Source: Roseivirga echinicomitans
Lineage (GTDB): Bacteria; Bacteroidota; Bacteroidia; Cytophagales; Cyclobacteriaceae
Length of the DNA: 64,000 nt
Direction: 5' to 3'
Assembly: GCF_001592935.1 (NCBI RefSeq)
Contig: NZ_LRDB01000051.1
Location: forward strand, 124,001 to 188,000
Both the position numbers and the translations under genes were made by a program. Shown in pieces: positions 1-8,259 of the stretch. Every line of letters begins with the position of its first letter. Within the stretch, counting starts at the first letter, position 1. The notes below the pieces were generated by a model. It saw nothing but the letters and a program-made list of their open reading frames with translations, made no database searches and was not told where the DNA came from.

Positions 1-1
1 T

Positions 2-175
2 TGGCTGAACTCAGTTTTCGAAACGTTTCCCAAAAATCCATTTTGGCTCTCTATTGAAGATGCAGGGCTTGCTAAATTCTATATGAAAAACGAATTCACG
101 CTTGAGAGAGAAGTGATCTACTCTGGAGGAAAGGATTGGATTTACGTAAGGAAACCGGCTTCTGAATTGATATAA
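2..175 (+). CDS. C-terminal fragment of an unidentified protein (cut by the window edge)
   Basis: An open frame enters from the left edge and ends at a TAA at 173-175, giving the last 57 residues of a protein whose start lies outside the window. The fragment is mixed hydrophilic and aromatic (it contains LSIEDAGLAKFYMKNEF and SGGKDWIYVRK) and shows no motif I can assign. The composition looks like real protein and the frame stays open to the edge, but the family is unknown. Confidence 0.55.
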   Translation, partial: WLNSVFETFPKNPFWLSIEDAGLAKFYMKNEFTLEREVIYSGGKDWIYVRKPASELI

Positions 176-278
176 TCTCAAATCACTTCTTATAAGGTAA
201 ATAAAAGTAGTACCTCACTCGTGGGTTTGTTTTAGGTCAGGAATGAGATAAATTGGGAGTGTTTAACATGCACTGAAT

Positions 279-701
279 ATGACTTCAAAACCGACATGGG
301 CTTTAATTATATCGGTTATCGTACTTTATGTTATTGTCTACTTTACAGCCGATAGAAGTTCTCGGTTTTATCTAAATAATGTACTCCTTAGTGAGGATAC
401 TGTTCATGTTCAACTTTATGCGAATGGAGAGATGATTTTGGATGAGAATATTAAACAAAACCTTATTTCACACCGATTTAGCTATTCCTTCAAACAGTAT
501 TTGAATAAGGCGAATGGTATTTCTTTGGAGGTTGTGTTACCAGAGTTAAAGCAAAGACAAAAATTCAAATTTAAATCGAAAGAAAGTGATTTTGTGTTTA
601 TCACCTTTTCAGATGTTATAGAACCTTACAATGTTGATATGATTGTAGCACAAGGCCTTTCAAGTGAATCTGTAAAAAAGAGTATGATTCCAGGGCTTTG
701 A
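279..701 (+). CDS. hypothetical membrane-anchored protein
   Basis: A 140-residue protein of unknown function. One hydrophobic segment (about residues 7-24, WALIISVIVLYVIVYF) is followed directly by Asp-Arg, so the protein is probably an inner-membrane anchor with a soluble C-terminal domain of about 115 residues. That domain has alternating hydrophobic/polar stretches suggestive of beta strands. It starts with ATG about 100 nt after the preceding partial gene and converges on the truncated haemoglobin operon with a gap of only 3 nt. I do not recognise a family. Confidence 0.6.
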   Translation: MTSKPTWALIISVIVLYVIVYFTADRSSRFYLNNVLLSEDTVHVQLYANGEMILDENIKQNLISHRFSYSFKQYLNKANGISLEVVLPELKQRQKFKFKSKESDFVFITFSDVIEPYNVDMIVAQGLSSESVKKSMIPGL

Positions 702-704
702 ATC

Positions 705-1079
705 TCACTTATTAATCATATGCTGAGCAGCGCCATAGACATATTCCCAGAAAGCGTCTTTTTCAGGTTCGGGGAAGGTGGCTTTTTCCAAGGCCGCATG
801 CATGTGCTTGAGCCAGTGTGTTGCTTCTTCGGTACCAATTTTCCACTGGAAATGTCTACGCCTGAGCATCGGGTGTCCACGTTCATCGGTATAGGTTTGT
901 CTGCCACCCAGTGCTTGAATAAAGAACAGCTTGAGTCGGTTTTTGGCAGGCAATAGATCTTCTGGATACATCTTTCTGATCAGCTCGTCCTGCTCCAACT
1001 CAGCATAGAAATCATCCACCAGTTTAAGAATGTTCTCTTCGCCAATGCGTTCGTACAGCGTTTGACCTTTTTCAGACAT
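705..1079 (-). CDS. group II truncated haemoglobin
   Basis: A 124-residue haem protein of the trHbO/GlbO type, expected to bind O2 or NO in the cytoplasm. Visible signature residues are the B10 tyrosine (Tyr25 in DDFYAEL), the CD1 tyrosine (Tyr38, KMYPED), the proximal F8 histidine (His76 in RRRHFQW) and the group II G8 tryptophan (Trp89, THWLKHM). The length is normal for the family. Its ATG overlaps the stop of the upstream trans-sulfuration gene by one base (TAATG), so the two are almost certainly co-transcribed and translationally coupled. Physiological role (oxygen sensing, NO detoxification) cannot be decided from sequence. Confidence 0.92.
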   Translation of the reverse strand: MSEKGQTLYERIGEENILKLVDDFYAELEQDELIRKMYPEDLLPAKNRLKLFFIQALGGRQTYTDERGHPMLRRRHFQWKIGTEEATHWLKHMHAALEKATFPEPEKDAFWEYVYGAAQHMINK

Positions 1080-2332
1080 TATACTTTTTCAAAAGCTTGC
1101 GCGAAATCTTTTAAAAGGTCGTCTGGGTTTTCAATCCCTGTCGAAATCCTGACCATGCTTGGCGTAATACCCACAGCCTCACGATCGGCTAAACTCATAT
1201 TGGAGCTGCTCATGGTGAATGGATGAGAGGTAAGTGTTTCCGTACTGCCCAAACTCACAGCCAGTTTAGCCAATTTAACGGCATTCAAAAAACGGAAAGC
1301 TTCTGCTTCACCACCGACTACATCGAAGGCCAACATGGCGCCACCAGAAGTCATTTGTCTTTTGGCCAATTCATATTGTTTGTGTCCTTCGGCAATGTGA
1401 CCTACATAATATACCTTGGCCACTTTTGGATGGTCGCGTAAGAAGTCTGCTAATTTTGCCGCATTCGAAGCCTGTTTTTCCATGCGTAGGGAAATTGTTT
1501 CTAAGCTTCGGCTGATAAGCCAAGAGGTCCACGGAGAAGCCATACAGCCCAAACCACTACGTACTTTCTTAATTCGTGAAACCAAAGCACTACTTCCAGA
1601 AATGGCACCAGCAATCAAATCGCTATGACCGCCAATATATTTTGTAGCCGAATACATAATTAAATCTGCTCCATGATTGATTGGCTTTTGCCAAAGCGGC
1701 CCCATATAAGTGTTGTCTACAGCTACAATGGTTTTCTTGTCTTGATTTGAAAAACGTGCTGCAATGCGCACCGTCATTTCGATATCAATTAAAGTATTGG
1801 TAGGGTTGGCAGGTGTTTCTACATAAATACAAGCCAGTCGGTTTTTTCTTGGGTGGGCCTCAATCAACTTTATAATTTCCTCTTCCGTCATGTCTGGACT
1901 AAAAGCCAGCGACTGGACATCGAATTTGGGAAGGAAGTTTTTGATAAAAGCATCGGTGCCGCCATAAATAGGGAAGGACATCAGCACTAAATCACCCGCT
2001 TTACAAATTTCTAAAAGGGAAGTGGTAATGGCGGCCATCCCACTTTCGAAAAAGGCAGATTCTTCCGATTCGTCCAATAAGGAAAGACGCTTTTCAGCCG
2101 TGACTAAATTGGGGTGATTCAGTCGGGTGTAGATTAAGCTTTTGCTTAATTCGTCTGCTGCAGCTCCACCATATACTTTTTCGAAATAGGCTTTCCCTTC
2201 TTCGGCAGTAGCAAACTCGAAAGTAGAAGTCTGGAATATTGGGTTCTTAATGGAGTTTCTAACCAAAGATGGGTCATGTCCAAAACTCATCATTAAGCTT
2301 TCAGGACTAAATTCGTTGGGATTATCGGTCAT
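1079..2332 (-). CDS. PLP-dependent trans-sulfuration enzyme (cystathionine gamma-synthase / methionine gamma-lyase family)
   Basis: A 417-residue fold-type I PLP enzyme of the Cys/Met metabolism family. The Schiff-base lysine is Lys231 in the family motif SATKYIGGHSD, preceded by VAVDNTY (Asp206, pyridine-nitrogen partner) and the ETPANPT block near 172-178. IYTRLNHP near residue 68 is the phosphate-binding Tyr/Arg motif of the neighbouring subunit. Members either join O-acyl-homoserine to cysteine or split methionine/homocysteine; the sequence does not discriminate. It overlaps the upstream nfeD-like gene by 4 nt (ATGA) and the downstream haemoglobin gene by 1 nt, forming a three-gene operon. 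Confidence 0.88.
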   Translation of the reverse strand: MTDNPNEFSPESLMMSFGHDPSLVRNSIKNPIFQTSTFEFATAEEGKAYFEKVYGGAAADELSKSLIYTRLNHPNLVTAEKRLSLLDESEESAFFESGMAAITTSLLEICKAGDLVLMSFPIYGGTDAFIKNFLPKFDVQSLAFSPDMTEEEIIKLIEAHPRKNRLACIYVETPANPTNTLIDIEMTVRIAARFSNQDKKTIVAVDNTYMGPLWQKPINHGADLIMYSATKYIGGHSDLIAGAISGSSALVSRIKKVRSGLGCMASPWTSWLISRSLETISLRMEKQASNAAKLADFLRDHPKVAKVYYVGHIAEGHKQYELAKRQMTSGGAMLAFDVVGGEAEAFRFLNAVKLAKLAVSLGSTETLTSHPFTMSSSNMSLADREAVGITPSMVRISTGIENPDDLLKDFAQAFEKV

Positions 2333-3699
2333 GCTGTTTTCGGTCTAACTTTTATGGAGGTTCCTTCTTGGCTAATTACTGTTATTTTTTCGCCCTTTTC
2401 AACATATTCTCCACGGGTGTAGGCGTCATATATTTCTCCATCAATCTCTATTCGTCCGCTAGGCCTCAATGTGGAGAAAACGGTTCCTTCTTTTCCCATC
2501 AAATCAGCGGTGTAAAAAGAAGAAGTATAACCATCGGCTTTGCGCTGTTCGCTCATGAGTGCTACTCTGCTGAACATCTTCGATTCTGTAAGCCGGTAAC
2601 CCAGCCCAAATATCACCAAGATGGCCCCGAACATGCCTGCGAAAACTACAACGGCTGCGGTGCTCAGTTCACCAGAGGGTACATAGTCAAAGTTGAAGAA
2701 GTCGTTATCGAGCATGACAAAAATAAGCGCCATGACTACACAAGAGATGCCTGCTATTCCTGCAACGCCAAAACCTGGAATCACAAAGACTTCAAGTGCA
2801 ATGAGGATAATTCCGATAAACAGCACGGCAATTTCCCAATTGGCGGCAAGTCCATTGAGGTAATAAGGGGTGAGGTAAAACACCAAAGCTATACCAGCCG
2901 CAGCCAGCGGAAAACCAATGCCTGGCGTTTGTAGTTCGAAGTAAATCCCACCTACAATCACCAAGATCAAAATTCCGCTAATGAATGGGTTGAGGAAGAA
3001 GGCGATGATTTTTTCAGATTCGGCCAATTCGTAATTGATCAGCTCATAATTCTCAATGTTGTTTTTGGACAGTAAGTCTTTAATGCTGGTGACTTGCATT
3101 TCGCAAAAGCCATTTTTGATCGCTTCAGAAGTGGTAAACGTAATTGTTTTTCCTGCTTCAGTAACGCCTTCAATTTCGATACGGTCGTCTACCATGCCTT
3201 CAGCAATAGTAGGGTCACGATTGGTTTGTTCGGCTGTAGAACGCATAATCGATCGCATGTAAGATTGGTATTTGTCTGGCGCTTGGCTTCCGTCTTCACC
3301 AAGGACCACGGTAGCGGCACCAATATTGGCACCTGGCACCATGTAGATGCTGTCGCAGGCAATTGAAATTAGCGCACCAGCTGAGGCTGCATCGTTATTG
3401 ATGAACACCCAAACTGGTTTTTCGTATTCTAAAATTCGGGTGCGAATATCATTGGCATCGTTGACCGCACCACCATAGGTATCCATGTCGATGATAATGA
3501 TATCGGCATTTTCTTCCGTGGCTTGGTCTAGGGCTAAGTCCACATAGCGGTTCATCCGCGGATCAATATCATTACGGATTTCCATCACGAAAATCCTTTT
3601 TTTGGTGGGGTCTTGGAATGGATTCCATTTTGCAAAAAGCCCTGCGCAAAATAAAATGGCGAGGCAAACCAACCCTATTCTTCGTACAAATTTCAACAT
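2329..3699 (-). CDS. NfeD-type membrane-bound ClpP-class serine protease
   Basis: A 456-residue long-form NfeD protein. It has an N-terminal signal anchor (residues 5-23), a ClpP-like protease domain (about 35-225) with a probable nucleophile Ser106 in DAASAGALIS, a block of transmembrane segments (about 235-370) and a C-terminal OB-fold NfeD domain (about 390-456, containing GKEGTVFSTLRPSGRIEIDG). Archaeal homologues cleave stomatin tails, so a role in membrane-protein quality control is expected by family. It is first gene of an operon with the trans-sulfuration enzyme and truncated haemoglobin. A second, short NfeD paralogue sits beside flotillin at 43.9 kb. Confidence 0.9.
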   Translation of the reverse strand: MLKFVRRIGLVCLAILFCAGLFAKWNPFQDPTKKRIFVMEIRNDIDPRMNRYVDLALDQATEENADIIIIDMDTYGGAVNDANDIRTRILEYEKPVWVFINNDAASAGALISIACDSIYMVPGANIGAATVVLGEDGSQAPDKYQSYMRSIMRSTAEQTNRDPTIAEGMVDDRIEIEGVTEAGKTITFTTSEAIKNGFCEMQVTSIKDLLSKNNIENYELINYELAESEKIIAFFLNPFISGILILVIVGGIYFELQTPGIGFPLAAAGIALVFYLTPYYLNGLAANWEIAVLFIGIILIALEVFVIPGFGVAGIAGISCVVMALIFVMLDNDFFNFDYVPSGELSTAAVVVFAGMFGAILVIFGLGYRLTESKMFSRVALMSEQRKADGYTSSFYTADLMGKEGTVFSTLRPSGRIEIDGEIYDAYTRGEYVEKGEKITVISQEGTSIKVRPKTA

Positions 3700-3702
3700 C
3701 GC

Positions 3703-3732
3703 TTTGATAGGCCTATGAATCGGCTATTTTTG
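3703..3732 (+). promoter_or_regulatory. Bacteroidota-type promoter for the 3755 operon
   Basis: TTTG at 3703-3706 and TATTTTTG at 3725-3732 are separated by 18 nt and match the -33/-7 consensus of the Bacteroidota housekeeping sigma factor (TTTG, 19-21 nt, TAnnTTTG). It lies about 22 nt before the TTG start at 3755 and so predicts a very short leader. It sits just upstream of the divergent nfeD start. Confidence 0.6.
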
Positions 3733-3754
3733 TGTCAAAATACAAAGAAACGCA

Positions 3755-4546
3755 TTGCCAAAGCAACTTCACTTACAGTTTTCGGAAGTATTCCCTACAG
3801 ATATTTGGGAAACCGCCCTTTCCAACGATCGGTTGCTGATTAGTAACCGAAATGGAGAAGCCATGGAAGCGACTTTTTCGCTTTTTCATTTGGGCAGTCA
3901 GCAGTTTGAATGGAAGGCCTTGGGTTTTGATGAAAACTGGTGGGTAACGGTCTATGCTTTTATAGGCGATATCATCATTTTTCAGATTTTCAATGACTCC
4001 CAAAACATAGAAGAACGATCCGTTTTTGGTTTTGATGCCAACACCCAAGAGGCAGTTTGGTCGGTGGATAATATTAATGTGCGAGGCCTAAACGGTTTTG
4101 CGCTTTCGCTCAAAACGAATGAGGAAGAAGCTGAAGTTTTCTCCATTGATATTCGAACGGGGAATGAAATATTAAGTGAGGAAGAAGATTTTTCGGTCAA
4201 ATCTATGTCGGGAAGCCTAATTCTTCCGTTCCATTACACTGGGGACAGTGATCACTTTACCACGGTTGTTCGTTTTTTAAAGGAATTTGTTGAAGTTGAT
4301 TTGGTTGGCGCTTGCGATTATCTTGAATACGAAGGGCTTATTTTTATTTCGGCACACGAAAAGCTGGAACAGAATTTGACTAACAAGCTTTATGTTTTTA
4401 ATGCAAATGGCGAACTTGTTTTGAAGGAAGTTTTAGCGCAACATGCTAAAGGACTAGCCTCAGATACTTTTTATATCGTTAATGAACAGCTTATATTTGT
4501 CAAAGAAAAGCGCGAGGTCAAATGCTATTTAATCAAGGATTTATGA
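3755..4546 (+). CDS. hypothetical protein, possibly DUF4905 family
   Basis: A 263-residue soluble protein without signal peptide or membrane segment. It begins with TTG; no ATG is in frame nearby and a good promoter ends 22 nt upstream. Repeated short beta-strand-like motifs with aromatic residues (FEWKALGFDENWWVTVYAF; AVWSVDNINV) suggest a beta-propeller-like fold, and the overall pattern resembles the Bacteroidota family DUF4905, though I assign this from memory only. The stop overlaps the ATG of the LysM gene (ATGA), so the two are coupled. Confidence 0.65.
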   Translation: MPKQLHLQFSEVFPTDIWETALSNDRLLISNRNGEAMEATFSLFHLGSQQFEWKALGFDENWWVTVYAFIGDIIIFQIFNDSQNIEERSVFGFDANTQEAVWSVDNINVRGLNGFALSLKTNEEEAEVFSIDIRTGNEILSEEEDFSVKSMSGSLILPFHYTGDSDHFTTVVRFLKEFVEVDLVGACDYLEYEGLIFISAHEKLEQNLTNKLYVFNANGELVLKEVLAQHAKGLASDTFYIVNEQLIFVKEKREVKCYLIKDL

Positions 4547-5406
4547 GAAAGTTTTTGTTGAGTTTGTTGGTGTTAGTGTTGGCGGCAACGTCAGGCTTCG
4601 GTCAAGCAGACTCGCTAGGAATTAAAAAAGAAGGTGAAAAATACTTTGTAATCCATAAGGTGGCTTCTGGTCAAACACTTTACTCTTTGGCGCGCAGGTA
4701 TGGAACTACGGTAACGGAAATAAAGGTAAAGAATGCCGAATTGGTGAATGACCTACAAGTGGGGCAAATCATCAATATCCCTTACGGAAAACCAATGGGC
4801 CAACCTGAAATACCAACAAAGACAACGCCTCAAACCAGTAAAAATCATACAGTTGCTGCTGGTGAAACACTCTTTTCTATTTCACAGAAATTCAATGTTG
4901 ATGTTAATGAGCTAAAGAAATTAAATAATCTTACTTCCAATTCACTGTCCGTTGGGCAAACACTAAAAATCTCTGTTGGAACAACCAAAACTGAAACGGT
5001 AACAAAACCAATAACTACTCCTATTGAAAAGTCCATTGAGAAACCAAAAGCCGCGGACTCAATCAAAGAGGTGACCAATTCAATGAATTCGGAGGCAGAG
5101 GAAATCGCTGAAGAGTCGTACAATGGAAGTCCTTTTAATGAGATCATTGAAGAAGGCCAAGCGGAGCTTATTATTGAAGACGAGTCATCCACCAAATTTT
5201 TGGCTTTGCATAAAACAGCCAAAGTGGGCACTGTAATCAAAGTAAAAAACCGCATGAACAACCTTACTGTTTATGTGCGTGTGGTGGGTGAAATCCCAGA
5301 TACGGCAGACAATAAAAACATTTTGATTAAACTCAATAAAAGGGCCTACGATCAATTAAAGGCTTTGGACAATCGTTTCCTTGTCGAATTGAGTTATTTT
5401 CAATAG
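4543..5406 (+). CDS. secreted protein with two LysM domains
   Basis: A 287-residue exported protein. I place the start at the ATG of an ATGA overlap with the previous gene (4543), which gives a clean signal peptide (MRKFLLSLLVLVLAATSGFG, cleaved near Gln). An upstream in-frame ATG at 4522 would only add MLFNQGF. Two LysM repeats follow (about residues 36-85, HKVASGQTLYSLARRYGTT..., and about 102-147, HTVAAGETLFSISQKFNVD...), which bind N-acetylglucosamine in peptidoglycan. A low-complexity Thr/Lys/Glu linker leads to a C-terminal domain of about 90 residues that resembles the RlpA/DPBB-like tails found on LysM proteins of this phylum. Probable periplasmic cell-wall protein. Confidence 0.82.
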   Translation: MRKFLLSLLVLVLAATSGFGQADSLGIKKEGEKYFVIHKVASGQTLYSLARRYGTTVTEIKVKNAELVNDLQVGQIINIPYGKPMGQPEIPTKTTPQTSKNHTVAAGETLFSISQKFNVDVNELKKLNNLTSNSLSVGQTLKISVGTTKTETVTKPITTPIEKSIEKPKAADSIKEVTNSMNSEAEEIAEESYNGSPFNEIIEEGQAELIIEDESSTKFLALHKTAKVGTVIKVKNRMNNLTVYVRVVGEIPDTADNKNILIKLNKRAYDQLKALDNRFLVELSYFQ

Positions 5407-5409
5407 CCC

Positions 5410-7368
5410 ATGATAAAGATTTACGCCAAAACGATATTTATCTTTTTGGCTTTTCTTATGCTGAAAAGTCCTGCTTTTGCTTTTCAAATTCCATCCAACG
5501 ATACCCGTCAAAGTGCTTTTCAAATTCCTTTAGGGCCTAATGGTAACTTCTTTTCTAAGGAAGACCAGTTTAGCATCAGTGGTGCTTCTGGAGATGGAAC
5601 TTACTACAGTCAATGGGGTAGCAGGGCCAGTAGAAGCGTCTGGTTCAAATTTAAAGCTCCCGCTTCCGATAAAATTATCATTACTGTTGAAGGACAAGAG
5701 TCCTACATCCAACTGGCCTTGGTCACTTTAAAGGGTGAAGAATTGGCGAGTTCTGCCTTTGGTTACCCCGTTAAATCAGAGCAATTGATGTACTCTGGTC
5801 TCAGAGAAGGCGAAGAATATTTCATTGTGGTGGACAATCCAATTGAAGGAAAAGCCATGGGCCAATTCGCTTTAAATTTTCAGAATTACCTACTGACTAT
5901 GTGCACCCAACCTTATGTGTTGGCATTGGACAAAGATGGGAAAGGCACGATTGAAATTGATGATCTATTGAACGCAGACTGCTATTGGCCTTGCGCTGGC
6001 GTAGAATGCTCCCGTGAGCTGAATAAATCAACATTCGACTGCGATGACTTGGGTGAGAACTATGTAACTATTAAAGGAGTTGGCGCAAATGGAACAGTTT
6101 ATTATGGAACCACTTTGGTGAAAGTGATCGATAATATTCCTCCAACGATTGCCGCACGAAATATTCGAGCGAATATCACAGACGGAAATTCTGTAAAAGT
6201 GGACCCAAAGAATGTAATTCTTTGGCGTTGCGGAGTGATTGGTTCTATTCCAAGTCCTGACCCCGTTCCTGGAGCAGGACAATCCCTTTTCTTTCAAGAA
6301 ACGCCTTGCGCTAAGGATAATTGCGGAATTGTGCTTTATGAATTGAGCAAAACTACCTTTACTTGTGCCGATCTTGGGGAGAACGAAGTGACCGCTAGGG
6401 TAGTGGATAAAAGCGGCAACGAGGCGACTACAAAAGTGATGATTACCATTTATGATTTGACAGCTCCAGTGGCGAGAGCTATAAATGCTACGGTTTATTT
6501 GGGAGCAGATGGTTTGGCAAAGGCAGATGCAGACCTAATGGACGGTGGTTCTACTGCTGGCTGTGATGGCTATGAAACATCGCTTAATAAATCTGTTTTT
6601 GATTACAATGACTTAGGCGAAAACGAAGTGAGTTTTATTATCAAAGATGACCGTGATAATTTGGCTTCGGTAAAAGTGAAAGTAACCGTGAGAGATACGA
6701 TAAGCCCAGTCGTTGTAAGCCAACCAAGCACAATGTATTTGGATAAAAACGGACGCTTAGAGGTTCGGGAAGCAAAGCAACTAGTGAAATTATGTGATGA
6801 TGCAGCTGTTATGGTTAGAGAACAGACTGGTGGTTTTGAACCAGACGGAAGTAAAGAGGATGAGTTTTTTGAGAAACTCTCAAAACAGGAAGGTTGCACG
6901 AAGGATAACGCCCAAATTTCTGAGTTTTGGATTGAGCCAAGGGAATTCACTTCTGCCAATTTGGGCGAAAATGAAGTAGATTTTTTTGTATCGGATATGT
7001 CCGGAAATTCGACTTCTGCCAAAGCTAAACTGACGATTCTTCCTTTTAATGTTTCTTGCAAAAATGAACTTTGGGCTATTAAATCAGGAGAATGGAATGA
7101 TCCCAATATTTGGTCGGACAAGGAAAATGGAGAAGTGATAGGTGTAGTGCCCTGCGAAACGACAACGGTTAACATTAAGGGTCGAAAAGTGGATTTCATT
7201 ACCGAAGAAGAAATTACCGTGAAAACCGTAAACCTTTTGGAAGGAAACAGCCCAACAGAATTATATATTCAAGTGGGCAGTTTGAAGCTGAAAGAAGCCA
7301 TGAGCCAAAAAGGAAACGTGACCTTGAAGCAAAGCCAAATAGGGAAATTGGAAGTGATAAAGAAGTAG
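5410..7368 (+). CDS. secreted protein with HYR-like beta-sandwich repeats
   Basis: A 652-residue exported protein with a signal peptide (about residues 1-25, ending AFAF). The N-terminal 150 residues look like a pre-peptidase/jelly-roll type domain (SRASRSVWFKFKAP...). The middle carries at least four copies of a repeat built around the core DLGENEVT(A/S)..V.D.SGN..T.KV.VTI.D, which resembles HYR/Ig-like modules of surface adhesins. Several Cys pairs occur (CYWPCAGVEC). The C-terminus lacks a recognisable T9SS sorting domain. It follows the LysM gene by 3 nt, so a cell-surface role is likely. Ligand unknown. Confidence 0.72.
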   Translation: MIKIYAKTIFIFLAFLMLKSPAFAFQIPSNDTRQSAFQIPLGPNGNFFSKEDQFSISGASGDGTYYSQWGSRASRSVWFKFKAPASDKIIITVEGQESYIQLALVTLKGEELASSAFGYPVKSEQLMYSGLREGEEYFIVVDNPIEGKAMGQFALNFQNYLLTMCTQPYVLALDKDGKGTIEIDDLLNADCYWPCAGVECSRELNKSTFDCDDLGENYVTIKGVGANGTVYYGTTLVKVIDNIPPTIAARNIRANITDGNSVKVDPKNVILWRCGVIGSIPSPDPVPGAGQSLFFQETPCAKDNCGIVLYELSKTTFTCADLGENEVTARVVDKSGNEATTKVMITIYDLTAPVARAINATVYLGADGLAKADADLMDGGSTAGCDGYETSLNKSVFDYNDLGENEVSFIIKDDRDNLASVKVKVTVRDTISPVVVSQPSTMYLDKNGRLEVREAKQLVKLCDDAAVMVREQTGGFEPDGSKEDEFFEKLSKQEGCTKDNAQISEFWIEPREFTSANLGENEVDFFVSDMSGNSTSAKAKLTILPFNVSCKNELWAIKSGEWNDPNIWSDKENGEVIGVVPCETTTVNIKGRKVDFITEEEITVKTVNLLEGNSPTELYIQVGSLKLKEAMSQKGNVTLKQSQIGKLEVIKK

Positions 7369-7394
7369 ATTTAGCCGACCATATTTATAGCCAC

Positions 7395-8189
7395 TTGATT
7401 TCCGATAAACTAAAAGACTTCCTAGACGCTAAAGTAGAGCAGTTCAATCAGCCCAATTTTATTGAGAACGATCCGATTGTTATACCTCACCAATTTTCGA
7501 AAAAGGAAGATATAGAAATCGCTGGCTTTTGGGCTTCTATATTGGCGTGGGGTCAGCGTGTTACTATCATCAATAAATGCAATGAGTTGTTCGGCTTGAT
7601 GGATAACGCTCCGCATGATTTTATAATGAATCATAAGGAGTCTGATTTAAAGCGTTTACTGAATTTTAAACACCGCACGTTCAACACCACCGACACCCTT
7701 TACTTTATCGCTTTCTTTAAGGATTTCTACACGCAGCATGATTCGCTGGAGCAAGCTTTTATGGCAGGAATGAAGTCCGGAGATACTGATATGGCCAACA
7801 GCCTGATTCAGTTTCATCATTCTTTTTTTGCTTTGCCCGATGCTCCTGAACGTACCAGAAAACACATAGCCACGCCCGCCAGAAAATCGGCTTGTAAAAG
7901 GCTGAATATGTTCTTAAGGTGGATGGTCAGGCAAGATGACAAAGGTGTCGATTTTGGGATATGGAAGAATATTTCACCAAGCCAACTAGTATGCCCCTGC
8001 GATGTCCATGTGGATCGAATTGCCAGAAAACTAGGGCTAATCACTAGAAAGCAAACCGATTGGCGAACTGCCATTGAGCTTACTGAAAATCTTAAATTAC
8101 TAGACTCCCACGATCCTGTGAAATATGATTTTGCACTTTTTGGTTTGGGAGTCATTGAAGGTTTTGAGCATGAGGTGATGTCGTTTTAG
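7395..8189 (+). CDS. TIGR02757 (DUF2400) family protein
   Basis: A 264-residue cytoplasmic protein whose opening (KVEQFNQPNFIENDPIVIPHQFSKKEDIEIAGFWASILAWGQR) and conserved blocks (FKHRTFN, KRLNMFLRWMVR, LVCPCDVHVDRIARKLGL) match TIGR02757, a family widespread in Bacteroidota with no established biochemical function. Some regions recall helix-hairpin-helix DNA glycosylases, which is only a suggestion. The start is TTG at 7395; the frame is open further upstream but offers no ATG. Confidence 0.8.
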   Translation: MISDKLKDFLDAKVEQFNQPNFIENDPIVIPHQFSKKEDIEIAGFWASILAWGQRVTIINKCNELFGLMDNAPHDFIMNHKESDLKRLLNFKHRTFNTTDTLYFIAFFKDFYTQHDSLEQAFMAGMKSGDTDMANSLIQFHHSFFALPDAPERTRKHIATPARKSACKRLNMFLRWMVRQDDKGVDFGIWKNISPSQLVCPCDVHVDRIARKLGLITRKQTDWRTAIELTENLKLLDSHDPVKYDFALFGLGVIEGFEHEVMSF

Positions 8190-8259
8190 CCACATGTATT
8201 CTAGATGTTCGTACTGAACCGCTGTGTATAATTAAGTTTTTAGTTTAAATTAACGACTA

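Noticed and set aside
2368-2934. 188-codon plus-strand frame opposite the nfeD-like gene
   Set aside because: It lies entirely antisense to a well-conserved protease gene and its translation is Cys/His/Tyr-rich with no family features.
6603-7199. 198-codon minus-strand frame opposite the HYR-like repeat protein
   Set aside because: Serine/leucine-rich antisense shadow of a clear secreted protein; no independent signals.
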